A stretch of 36,204 nt of DNA from Streptomyces atriruber (lineage in GTDB: Bacteria > Actinomycetota > Actinomycetes > Streptomycetales > Streptomycetaceae): contig NZ_LIPN01000409.1 of assembly GCF_001418325.1 (NCBI RefSeq), positions 1 through 36,204 of the forward strand. Direction: 5' to 3'. The notes beneath the pieces were generated by a model. The model was given only the letters and a program-made list of their open reading frames with translations, had not been told where the DNA came from and did no database searches. Of this stretch, positions 9,034 to 17,384 are shown in pieces; position 1 is the first letter of the stretch; each line of letters starts with the position of its first letter. Made by a program: the position numbers and the translations under genes.

Positions 9034-11237
9034 AGCAAGTGGTGCAGAACTACAAGAGCGGCGAGCTGGCGCTGCTCGACGTGCCCGTGCCGGGGTGCAA
9101 GCCGGACGGTGTGCTGGTGCGGAGCGCCTACTCGCTGATCTCCACCGGGACCGAGCTCATGAAGGTGTCCGAGGCCGGCATGTCGATGGTGGGCAAGGCC
9201 CGCTCCCGGCCGGACCAGGTGGCCAAGGTGATGCAGAGCGTGGCCACCAACGGGGTGCCCGCCACGTACCGCAAGGTGATGGGCAAGCTGGACTCCTACA
9301 CGCCGCTCGGCTATTCGCTGTGCGGGGTGGTCGAGCAGGTCGGCGCGGGTATCGACGACGTGAAGGTCGGCGACCTCGTGGCCTGCGCGGGCAACGAACA
9401 CGCGCTGCACGCCGAGCTGAACTGGGTGCCCAAGAACCTCTACACCCCGGTGCCGGAAGGCCTCGCGCCGCGGCACGCGGCCTTCGGCACCGTCGGGTCG
9501 ATCGCGATGCAGGGCGTCCGGCAGGGCGAGCCGCAGCTCGGCGAGGTGGCGCTGGTGATCGGCCTCGGGCTGATCGGCCAGTTGGTGGTGCAGCTCCTCA
9601 CCGCCGCGGGGGTCCGCGTCGTCGGCGCCGACCCCGACCCGGCGCGCTGCGAGCTCGCCGAGCGGCTGGGCGCCGCGGCCTGCGGCGATCCCGCCTCCCC
9701 GGCCGTCGAGGCCGCCGTCGCCGAGCTCACCGGCGGGCACGGAGTGGACCAGGTGTATCTGGCCGCGGGCGGCGGCAGCAACCAGCCCGTCGAGCTGGCC
9801 GCCCATCTGAGCCGGGACCGCGGCCGGGTCGTCGACATCGGCAAGTGCCGTCTGGACCTGCCGTGGAACGCGTACTACGAGAAGGAGCTCGACGTCCGGT
9901 TCTCCCGTTCGTACGGCCCCGGGCGCTACGACCCGGCGTACGAACTGGAGGGGCGGGACTACCCGATCGGCTATGTGCGCTGGACCGAGCGCCGCAACCT
10001 CGCGTGCTTCCTCGACCTCGTCGCCCGTGGCCGCGTCGACGTGGAGCCCCTGATCTCCCACATCGCCGACTTCGACGCCGCCGTCGAGACGTACCAGCGC
10101 CTGAAGGACGGCGACCTCAAGGCCGTAGCCGTGCTGTTCCGCTACCCCGAACACACGGAAGAGGCGCAGGAAGCGGCGGCCCCGGCGGTGGCCGTGCCCG
10201 CGGTGAAGCTGCGCAGCAGCTCCGCGCCCGCCCCGGCGCGCGCCCTCAAGTCGCCGGTGCGGCTCGCGTTCATCGGCGCGGGCAACTACGCCACCTCCAT
10301 GCTGCTGCCGCACCTCACCCAGCGCGACGGCGTCAAGCTGTCGACCGTCGTCACCACGACGGCGCTGTCCGCGGCCAACGCGAAGCGCAAGTTCGGCTTC
10401 GACCAGGCGACCACCGACCTCGACGCCGTGCTCGGCGACAAGTCCATCGACGCGGTGTTCGTGGTCACCCGGCACAGCTCGCACGCCGAACTGACCAAGA
10501 AGGCCCTGCACGCGGGCAAGGCCGTGTTCGTGGAGAAGCCCCTGGCCCTCGGCGAGGACGAGCTGGCCGGTGTGCTGGAGGCGGTGGAGGAGTCCGGCAA
10601 CGACCGGATCCAGGTCGGCTTCAACCGCCGGTTCGCACCGCTGCTGCGGGAGGCGAGGAAGCGCTTCGGCACCCGCACCGGTCCGGCCAGCGTCCGCTAC
10701 CTGGTCAACGCGGGCCGCCTGCAGCACGGCAGTTGGTACCTCCGGCAGGGCAGCGAGGGCACGCGGTTCGCGGGCGAGGGCGGGCACTTCATCGACACGG
10801 TGAGCTGGCTGCTCGGGGCCGACCCGATATCGGTGTACGCGCTCGCCACGCCCGGCAACGAGGACCTGCAGGTCGTGCTCCGCTACCCGGGCGGATCCAC
10901 CGCCACCATCAGCTATGTGACCTCGGGTCCGGCCAGTCTCCCCAAGGAGACGCTGGACCTGGTCGCGGACGGCAAGGCGCTGCGGCTCGACGACTTCGTG
11001 CGTGCCTCGGTGTTCCTGGACGGCACGGCCGGGCGCAAGCGGTGGGTCAGCTCGCGGCTGCCCATGGCGAGGGACAAGGGCCAGGAAGCCGAACTGGCCG
11101 CATTCGTCAGGGCCGTGCGGACCGGCGGGCCGATGCCGGTGCCGCTGGAGTCGCTCGTCGCCACCACGGCGGCCACCGTCGCCGTGCAGTCCGCCCTGGC
11201 CGGCGGTGCGCCGGTGACGCTGGCGGAGACGCGATGA
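9030..11237 (+). CDS. Bi-domain oxidoreductase: zinc-type alcohol dehydrogenase fused to Gfo/Idh/MocA
   Basis: 735 aa. Residues about 1-370 form a medium-chain dehydrogenase, with SLISTGTEL near 33, TPLGYSLCGVVEQVGAG near 91 and a Rossmann GLGLIGQLVVQ near 178. A linker rich in Ala, Pro and Val (about 375-405) joins it to a Gfo/Idh/MocA domain with FIGAGNYA near 412 and the signature VEKPLAL near 500. The start is GTG 9030, overlapping the previous stop, with AAGGAG at 9019-9024. Such fusions recur in exopolysaccharide loci next to heparinase II/III proteins, as here. Two NAD(P)-dependent sites could run coupled oxidation and reduction, for example a redox epimerisation of a sugar. The substrate is unknown. 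Confidence 0.9.
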   Translation: MKQVVQNYKSGELALLDVPVPGCKPDGVLVRSAYSLISTGTELMKVSEAGMSMVGKARSRPDQVAKVMQSVATNGVPATYRKVMGKLDSYTPLGYSLCGVVEQVGAGIDDVKVGDLVACAGNEHALHAELNWVPKNLYTPVPEGLAPRHAAFGTVGSIAMQGVRQGEPQLGEVALVIGLGLIGQLVVQLLTAAGVRVVGADPDPARCELAERLGAAACGDPASPAVEAAVAELTGGHGVDQVYLAAGGGSNQPVELAAHLSRDRGRVVDIGKCRLDLPWNAYYEKELDVRFSRSYGPGRYDPAYELEGRDYPIGYVRWTERRNLACFLDLVARGRVDVEPLISHIADFDAAVETYQRLKDGDLKAVAVLFRYPEHTEEAQEAAAPAVAVPAVKLRSSSAPAPARALKSPVRLAFIGAGNYATSMLLPHLTQRDGVKLSTVVTTTALSAANAKRKFGFDQATTDLDAVLGDKSIDAVFVVTRHSSHAELTKKALHAGKAVFVEKPLALGEDELAGVLEAVEESGNDRIQVGFNRRFAPLLREARKRFGTRTGPASVRYLVNAGRLQHGSWYLRQGSEGTRFAGEGGHFIDTVSWLLGADPISVYALATPGNEDLQVVLRYPGGSTATISYVTSGPASLPKETLDLVADGKALRLDDFVRASVFLDGTAGRKRWVSSRLPMARDKGQEAELAAFVRAVRTGGPMPVPLESLVATTAATVAVQSALAGGAPVTLAETR

Positions 11238-13201
11238 CGGTGAGCTCGGGCGGTCCCGGCTGGTACCTGCGGCGGCTCTCCCGGATGGGGCCGCGGGAGA
11301 TCGGCGGCCGGGTGAGTGACGCGGTGCGCAGGCGGCGGTGGCGGTCGGCGCCGCCCACCTGCCCGCGCCCGGCCGACGCCCGGTTCACCGCGGTACTTCC
11401 CGCCGGGACGCTCGCCGCCGTGCCGCCGGAGGCCGCGAAGCGGCTCGTGGCCGAGGCGGACCGGCTGATGGCGGGGCACGTCGAGTACTTCGGGGTGGAC
11501 CGCGACGACCTGGCCGACCCGGACTGGTGGTACGACCCGAAGACCGAGCGCCGCGCTCCGTGGGGCTATGCCTTCGACGTGCCGTACCGCAACGAGGACG
11601 CGGTCGGCGACATCAAGCAGATCTGGGAGCTGTCCCGGCACCAGTACCTCACCGTGCTCGCCGCCGCCTACGCGATCACCGGGGAGGAGCGGTACGCGGA
11701 GCGCGTGGCCGAGCACCTGCGGTCGTGGTGGGCGGCGAACGCGCCGCTGCGCGGGGTGCACTGGATCAGCGGCATCGAGCTGGGGATCCGGCTGCTCTCC
11801 TGGGTGTGGATCCGCCGACTGCTCGACGCCTGGCCGGGCGCGGCCGGGCTGTTCGAGAAGAACCCGGTGGCGATCAACCAGATCTGGCACCACCAGCGCT
11901 GGCTGGCCGCCTTCCCCAGCCGTGGGTCCTCCGCGAACAACCACATCATCGCCGAGGCCGCCGGACAGGCGGCCGCGGCCTGCGCGTTCGACTGGTTCCC
12001 CGCCTCCGCGAGGTGGCGCGACGGCGCGCTGCGCTCGCTGGAGCGGCACCTGCGCAGCAACACCTTCCCCTCCGGCCTCAACCGCGAGCTGGCCTCCGAG
12101 TACCACGGACTCGTCCTGGAACTCGGCCTGGCCGCGGTGGCCGAGGCGGATGCCGCCGGTGTGCCGGTCCCCGGGGCCGTCCGCCTCGTGCTGCTGCGCA
12201 TGACCGACGCGCTCGCGGCCGTCGTGGACAACAGGTTGCGGCCGCCCCGGCAGGGGGACGCCGACGACGGGCACGGGCTGGTCGTGGACGGCACGGGCAC
12301 CGACCGCTGGGCCTCGCTCCTCGCCACCGGGGACGCCGTGTTCGGATCCCTCGCCTGGTGGCCCGAGGTCACTGTCTCCGACGTGCGCACCCCGCTCCTC
12401 GCCGCGCTGATCAAGCCGTACGCCAAGGGTGGCGCCGCGCCGTCCGTGACCCGCCCGGCGAGTCGGCCCGCCCACTTCGCCGACGCGGGCATGACCGTCC
12501 TGCGCGGCCCGGGGGAGATCTGGTGCCGCTGTGACGGCGGCCCGCACGGTTTCCTCTCCATCGCCGCGCACGCACACGCGGACGCGCTGTCCGTGGAGGT
12601 CCGGCACGACGGGGTCGACGTGCTCGCCGACCCGGGGACGTTCTGCTACCACGGGCAGCCCCATTGGCGGCAGTACTTCCGCTCCACCCTCGGCCACAAC
12701 ACCCTGGAGCTGGACGGCAGCGACCAGTCCGTCTCCGGCGGCCCGTTCCTGTGGACCCGACAGGCCCACAGCCGCGTCCTGGTCGCGGACGCCTCCGACG
12801 GGGGCACGTCCCGCTGGAGCGCCGAACACGACGGCTACCAGCCCTCCGTGCACCGCCGTCGGGTCGAACTTGCCGCGGAACAGCAGGAGTTGCGGATCGT
12901 CGACGAGGTGCACGGCCCGCGCCGGACCGTCCGGCTGGCGTTCCATCTCGGTCCGGCGGTCACCGCGGATCTGGCGGGGAACCGGGCCGCGCTCACCTGG
13001 ACCCGGGACGGCGAGGAGCGCGCCGCGGTGCTCGACCTGCCGGGGCAGCTGCACTGGCGGACGCATCGCGGTGAGAGCGACCCGCCGCTCGGCTGGTACT
13101 CCGCGGGATTCGGACGCAAGGAACCCTCCACCACGCTGGTCGGCACCGGTTCCGCCGACGGCGTGCAGGGGTTCACCACCGTACTCAGGTTCCGCGGTTA
13201 G
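11234..13201 (+). CDS. Heparinase II/III-family protein (alginate lyase-like), apparently cytoplasmic
   Basis: 655 aa. An N-terminal alpha/alpha-barrel, alginate lyase-like region (about 50-330) precedes the heparinase II/III beta-sheet domain (about 400-600). Conserved elements are AAHAHADALS near 443, VLADPGTFCYHG and WRQYFRSTLGHNTLELDG near 478-495. Known members cleave uronic-acid polysaccharides by beta-elimination. The N-terminus (WYLRRLSRMGPREIGGRV) is basic and amphipathic with no signal peptide, so the protein should stay inside the cell, where no polymer is expected in a Wzy system. It may act on lipid-linked or nucleotide-linked uronate. ATG 11234 overlaps the previous stop (ATGA). 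The pairing with the preceding bi-domain oxidoreductase is conserved in many EPS loci (from memory). Confidence 0.9.
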   Translation: MTVSSGGPGWYLRRLSRMGPREIGGRVSDAVRRRRWRSAPPTCPRPADARFTAVLPAGTLAAVPPEAAKRLVAEADRLMAGHVEYFGVDRDDLADPDWWYDPKTERRAPWGYAFDVPYRNEDAVGDIKQIWELSRHQYLTVLAAAYAITGEERYAERVAEHLRSWWAANAPLRGVHWISGIELGIRLLSWVWIRRLLDAWPGAAGLFEKNPVAINQIWHHQRWLAAFPSRGSSANNHIIAEAAGQAAAACAFDWFPASARWRDGALRSLERHLRSNTFPSGLNRELASEYHGLVLELGLAAVAEADAAGVPVPGAVRLVLLRMTDALAAVVDNRLRPPRQGDADDGHGLVVDGTGTDRWASLLATGDAVFGSLAWWPEVTVSDVRTPLLAALIKPYAKGGAAPSVTRPASRPAHFADAGMTVLRGPGEIWCRCDGGPHGFLSIAAHAHADALSVEVRHDGVDVLADPGTFCYHGQPHWRQYFRSTLGHNTLELDGSDQSVSGGPFLWTRQAHSRVLVADASDGGTSRWSAEHDGYQPSVHRRRVELAAEQQELRIVDEVHGPRRTVRLAFHLGPAVTADLAGNRAALTWTRDGEERAAVLDLPGQLHWRTHRGESDPPLGWYSAGFGRKEPSTTLVGTGSADGVQGFTTVLRFRG

Positions 13202-13211
13202 GAGGGGACGA

Positions 13212-14750
13212 GTGGGGACCAAGACGCGCCACTGGGCGCTGCCGGTGGCACCGGTGGCGCTGGCCCTGCTGGTGATCACCGGCTGCGACAGCTCGTCGAG
13301 CGCGCCGGGCACGTCGGACGCGCGGCCGAAGGCGACCGGCGGGCCGGCCACGTCCGTCGCCCGGGTGTGCGCCAAGCCCCCGGCCGGGCCGGAGAAGGCG
13401 CCGGCGGGCGCCGTGAAGGTCGACCCCTCGGTCGTCGGCGACCTGGCCGCGAAGACCAGGAGCAGCCCGCCGAACACCACGTTCTGGCTCGGACCCGGCA
13501 AGCACCGGCTCGAAGCGGACCGTTACGCGCAGGTCATGCCGAAGAAGGGCAACCGCTACGTCGGCGCGCCCGGCGCCGTGCTCGACGGCCGGAAGAAGAA
13601 CCAGTACGCGTTCAGCGGCACCGCCCGCGACGTCACCATCAGCCACCTGACCGTGCAGAACTTCGCTGCGCCGCACAACGAGGGCGTGGTCAACCACGAC
13701 ATGGCCGACGGCTGGGTGATCGAGCACGCGAAGATCCAGAAGAACGACGGCGCCGGGCTGATGGCCGGAGCCCGCCAGCAGGTCCGCGACAGCTGCCTGC
13801 GCGACAACGGCCAGTACGGAATGAACGCGTACAAGACCGGGGACTCGATCAAGGACCTGGTCGTCGAGGGCAACGAGATCGTGGGCAACAACACCGGCGA
13901 CTGGGAGCGCCGGCGACGCGGCTGCGGCTGCACCGGAGGCATCAAGTTCTGGGCCGTCAACGGCGCCGACATCCGCGGCAACTGGGTGCACGACAACCGC
14001 GGGGCCGGGCTCTGGGCGGACAACAACAACAACGACTTCCGCATCGAGGACAACCTCCTGGAGGCCAACGACGGCGCCGCCCTCATGTACGAGACCAGCT
14101 ACAACGCCGTGATCCGCAACAACACGTTCCGGCGGAACAACTGGGTCGAGGGCCGCAAGTACGCCGACCGCGGGGACGACTTCCCGTACGCGACCATCTA
14201 CGTCTCCGAGTCCGGCGGCGAACCCCGCGTCCGGGCCCGCACGGACAAGATCGAGATCTACCGGAACGTGCTGGACGACAACTGGAACGGGATCACCCTC
14301 TGGGAGAACGCCGACCGGTTCTGCAACAGCCCGGCCAACACCTCGACCGGCTACTGCACGCTCCTGGTGAAGGACGTCGACCGCTGCAAGCGACCGGCCA
14401 TCACCAAGGCCCCGCTCTACGCCGACTGCCGCTGGAAGACCCAGCGGGTCGACATCCACGACAACCGCTTCGTCCTCGACCCGTCCGTCGTCAAGTGCGG
14501 GGACGACTGCGGCCGCATGGCGGTCCTCGCCAACTACGGCACCTACCCCAAGTGGTCGCCGTACAAGGGCAAGCGGGTGTCCGAGGCGATCACCGACAAG
14601 CAGGGCAACCGCTGGCGCGACAACGACTACCGCGGACCGTGGAACTTCGTCGTGGGCGACCAGACCCGGAAGCTCGACTCGGGGCAGTGGCAGGACATGC
14701 CGCACCGCCAGGACGCGGGCAGCACCTTCGTCCGCAAGGCCGGTGACTGA
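13212..14750 (+). CDS. Secreted right-handed beta-helix lipoprotein (possible polysaccharide lyase or epimerase)
   Basis: 512 aa. GTG 13212 follows GGAGGGG at 13201-13207. A short signal peptide ends in a lipobox, LVITGC, with Cys25 as the lipidated residue, then a Ser/Ala/Gly/Pro-rich spacer to about 60. Residues about 110-430 carry repeated beta-helix rungs: NFAAPHNEGVVN, IVGNNTG, VHDNRGAGLWADNNNND, IRNNTFRRNNW, IHDNRF. This fold is shared by pectate lyases, NosD and AlgG-type C5 epimerases. Several cysteines (for example GCGCTGG) may form disulfides outside the cell. Placed just before the Wzy polymerase, it probably edits or binds the finished polymer at the cell surface. I cannot assign catalytic residues. 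Confidence 0.85.
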   Translation: MGTKTRHWALPVAPVALALLVITGCDSSSSAPGTSDARPKATGGPATSVARVCAKPPAGPEKAPAGAVKVDPSVVGDLAAKTRSSPPNTTFWLGPGKHRLEADRYAQVMPKKGNRYVGAPGAVLDGRKKNQYAFSGTARDVTISHLTVQNFAAPHNEGVVNHDMADGWVIEHAKIQKNDGAGLMAGARQQVRDSCLRDNGQYGMNAYKTGDSIKDLVVEGNEIVGNNTGDWERRRRGCGCTGGIKFWAVNGADIRGNWVHDNRGAGLWADNNNNDFRIEDNLLEANDGAALMYETSYNAVIRNNTFRRNNWVEGRKYADRGDDFPYATIYVSESGGEPRVRARTDKIEIYRNVLDDNWNGITLWENADRFCNSPANTSTGYCTLLVKDVDRCKRPAITKAPLYADCRWKTQRVDIHDNRFVLDPSVVKCGDDCGRMAVLANYGTYPKWSPYKGKRVSEAITDKQGNRWRDNDYRGPWNFVVGDQTRKLDSGQWQDMPHRQDAGSTFVRKAGD

Positions 14751-16044
14751 GATGAGCGGAGACCTGCGGCACGCAGGGCCGTCGGGCGGACCGGACATGG
14801 CAAGTGAGCTGCCCGGCACGGAGGTCCGGCCGGTCGGCACACCGAAGGCCGTCGGGATCGTCTGGGCGCTGCTCGGCCTCAACACGCTGGGCTCCGCGGG
14901 AGCGAAGACCATCGTCACCCTGCCCCGGTCCCTCATCCAGATGGCCACCATGGGCGCGCTGGTCGCCGCGTTCGCGCTGGCCCTCGCGCTCAACCTCCGG
15001 CTGCGCATCCGGCCTAGCGCCTTCGTGTTCCTGCTCACCCTGCTGCTCGTACCGAGCGTGATCGCCAGCGCGAACCTGGAGGTCGGGTACGGCGCGCTGT
15101 TCCGCTGCGCCCGGCTCGCCCTCTTCGTCGGCACGCTGTGGCTGCTCAGCCGCTGGTGGGACGGGAGCCTGACGTTCGTCCGCTACCACATCCGGATGTA
15201 CTTCGCGGCGCTCGGGACGGTCGCCGTCGGCCTGGCCGTCTCGCCGGGCACCGCCATGCCCGAGTACTACGGCGGACGCCTCGTCGGCGCCTTGTGGCCG
15301 CTCACCCCGCCGCAGATCGGACAGTACGCGGCAGTGATCATCGGGCTCACCGTGCTGCTCGTCATCGGCCGCCGCACCACCGGCGGGAGCGCGGCGCTGG
15401 TCATCGTGCCCTCACTCGTCCTGCTCGCCCTGACCCACACCCGGACGGCCACGGTCGGCATGCTCATCGGGCTGACGCTGGCGATCGGCTCGCTCGTCCT
15501 GACCAGCGCCGCCGCCCGCCGGTTCTTCGTCTGGACGGTGGTGGTCGCCACGGTGGCCGGGGTGGTGTTCTACTCCGCGCTCCAGTCGTGGTTCCTGCGC
15601 GGACAGAGCCAGGAGAGCTTCTCCAACCTCACCGGCCGGGCCAAGGTCTGGGACGCCCTCCTCGCCGCGCCCCGGACGGGCGGCGAGAAATGGTTCGGCG
15701 TGGGCCTGAGCGACAAGTCGTTCGGCGGGCTGCCGATCGACAACAGCTGGCTCGCCGTCTACCAAGAGCAGGGTCTGATCGGCGTCACCATCGTGGCGGC
15801 GATCATCCTCGTCCTCGGCGGTGTCGCGCTGCTGCGGCCGCCGTCGCTGGCGAGGGCCTGCGCGATTTTCCTGATCAGCTACTGCGCGATCTCGTCGTAC
15901 ACCGAGGCCGGTCTGGGAGACGCCTCGCCGTATCTGCTGCATCTGGCCCTGGCGGGCGCACTTCTCGCGGCACCTGCCACGGTCACGCCCGCCCCGGCGG
16001 CCGCAGCCCCCGGACGACGTGTCCCGCGATGGGCCCGGAGGTGA
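14743..16044 (+). CDS. O-antigen polymerase/ligase-like membrane protein (Wzy)
   Basis: 433 aa, almost wholly hydrophobic, with roughly ten membrane segments. A Wzy/WaaL-like core sequence LALTHTRTATVGML near residue 225 is followed by a loop (SFSNLTGRAKVWDALL) and GVGLSDKSFGGLPIDNSWL, which resembles the conserved late loop of O-antigen polymerases. It should join lipid-linked repeat units on the outer membrane face. GTG 14743 overlaps the previous gene by 8 bases. ATG 14752, just after the stop, is equally possible, and neither has a strong ribosome site. The C-terminal 25 residues are Ala/Pro-rich. It is the only polymerase candidate in the cluster. Confidence 0.87.
   Translation: MTEMSGDLRHAGPSGGPDMASELPGTEVRPVGTPKAVGIVWALLGLNTLGSAGAKTIVTLPRSLIQMATMGALVAAFALALALNLRLRIRPSAFVFLLTLLLVPSVIASANLEVGYGALFRCARLALFVGTLWLLSRWWDGSLTFVRYHIRMYFAALGTVAVGLAVSPGTAMPEYYGGRLVGALWPLTPPQIGQYAAVIIGLTVLLVIGRRTTGGSAALVIVPSLVLLALTHTRTATVGMLIGLTLAIGSLVLTSAAARRFFVWTVVVATVAGVVFYSALQSWFLRGQSQESFSNLTGRAKVWDALLAAPRTGGEKWFGVGLSDKSFGGLPIDNSWLAVYQEQGLIGVTIVAAIILVLGGVALLRPPSLARACAIFLISYCAISSYTEAGLGDASPYLLHLALAGALLAAPATVTPAPAAAAPGRRVPRWARR
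16037..16044 (+). promoter_or_regulatory. Near-perfect ribosome binding site deciding the start at 16053
   Basis: GGAGGTGA is fully complementary to the 16S rRNA tail and sits 8 bases before ATG 16053. It contains the overlapping GTG 16041, which has no usable site of its own. Confidence 0.75.
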
Positions 16045-16052
16045 CCTCACAT

Positions 16053-17384
16053 ATGCACGGCATGCACGACATGCGCGCCACTGACGACAGCAACGAGCCG
16101 GACGCCCTGCGCGTCCTGGTGGTGCACAACCGCTACTCATCGGCACAGCCGAGCGGGGAGAACAGGGTCGTCGACGAGGAGGTGGGGCTGCTGCGCGCGG
16201 CCGGTCACCGGGTCGACGTGTTCGAGCGGCGCAGCGACGACATCGCCGCCCGGTCCCTGCTCGGCAAGGCCACGGTGCCGCTGCTCGTGCCGTGGAACCC
16301 GGCGGTGCGCACGGAGCTCGCCGCCCGCCTCCGCGCCGAACGGCCGGACGTGGTGCACGTCCACAACGTCTTCCCGCTGCTGTCGCCCGCGGTGCTCGCC
16401 GCCTGCGCCGACGCGGGCGTGCCCGCCGTCGCCACGCTGCACAACTACACCCAGGTCTGCCCGCCCGGCACGCTGCACCGCGACGGCATGCCGTGCAGCG
16501 AGTGCGTCGGATCGAAGACGTCGCTGCCCGCCGTCCGGCACGGCTGCTACCGCGACTCGCGCCTCGCGACGGTGCCGCTCGCGGTCAGCCTGTCGGTCAA
16601 CCGGCGGCGGTGGTGGACCGGCGTGGAGCGGTTCTTCTGCATCTCCGCGGCGCAGCGCGACATCCTGGTGCGGTCCGGCATGCCGGCCGAACGGCTCGTG
16701 GTGAAGCACAACTTCGTGCCCGACTCGGACATCCGCAGAACGGGCGACGGCGAGCACGTGCTCTACCTCGGCCGCCTCGCGGAGGCCAAGGGCATCCGGC
16801 TGCTCATGGCCGCGTGGGACGAGGTCGCGGCGAGCGGCGGGGCGGGCGTGCCGCTGGTGCTCGCCGGGGCGGGGCCGCTGCAGCGGGAGGTGACCGCCTG
16901 GGCCGAGGGCCGGGACGACGTGCACTACGTCGGTCTGTGGGACCCGGAGCGGTGCAGGGAGGGCGTCGCGAAGTCGGTCGCCGTGGTGGCTCCCTCCATG
17001 GCCATGGAGACGTTCGGTCTGGTCGTCGCGGAGGGGATGGCGGCCGGGGTGCCGGCCGTCGCCGCCGCCCACGGCGCCTTCGTCGAGCTCGTCGAGGACG
17101 GTGAGACCGGTCTGCTGCACCGCCCGAGCGACGCCACGTCGCTCGCGTCGTGCCTGCGCCGGATCATCGCCGACCCGGCCGCCAACCGGGAGATGGGACG
17201 GGCGGCCCGGCGCCGCTACGAACAGGGGTTCAGCCCGGTCGTGGGCCTGGAGCGCCTGGAGGAGGGGTACCGCTCCGCGATCGCGGGGCGGTCCGGCGGC
17301 GGGGAGAGCCCGTCGCCGACAGGAAAAGGAAGCACTGGCTCGCGGTGGGGGACACGCGCGAGCAGATATGGGGGGACCCGATGA
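16053..17384 (+). CDS. GT4-family glycosyltransferase
   Basis: GT-B glycosyltransferase of about 443 aa. The N-terminal half has VLVVHNRYSSAQPSGENRVV (residues about 20-39) and a cysteine-containing segment CPPGTLHRDGMPCSECVG near 136-153, typical of one GT4 subgroup. The C-terminal donor half has YLGRLAEAKGI near 235 and MAMETFGLVVAEGMAAGVP near 314-332 with the conserved glutamates. ATG 16053 is chosen because of the GGAGGTGA site at 16037. GTG 16041 would add four residues. The first residues (MHGMHDM) are unusually rich in His and Met. It overlaps the following methyltransferase gene by 4 bases. Sugar specificity is unknown. Confidence 0.9.
   Translation: MHGMHDMRATDDSNEPDALRVLVVHNRYSSAQPSGENRVVDEEVGLLRAAGHRVDVFERRSDDIAARSLLGKATVPLLVPWNPAVRTELAARLRAERPDVVHVHNVFPLLSPAVLAACADAGVPAVATLHNYTQVCPPGTLHRDGMPCSECVGSKTSLPAVRHGCYRDSRLATVPLAVSLSVNRRRWWTGVERFFCISAAQRDILVRSGMPAERLVVKHNFVPDSDIRRTGDGEHVLYLGRLAEAKGIRLLMAAWDEVAASGGAGVPLVLAGAGPLQREVTAWAEGRDDVHYVGLWDPERCREGVAKSVAVVAPSMAMETFGLVVAEGMAAGVPAVAAAHGAFVELVEDGETGLLHRPSDATSLASCLRRIIADPAANREMGRAARRRYEQGFSPVVGLERLEEGYRSAIAGRSGGGESPSPTGKGSTGSRWGTRASRYGGTR

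Noticed and set aside
8940..10787. 615-codon - strand frame under the bi-domain oxidoreductase
   Set aside because: It is a shadow of a strongly conserved gene. No motifs are found in its translation.
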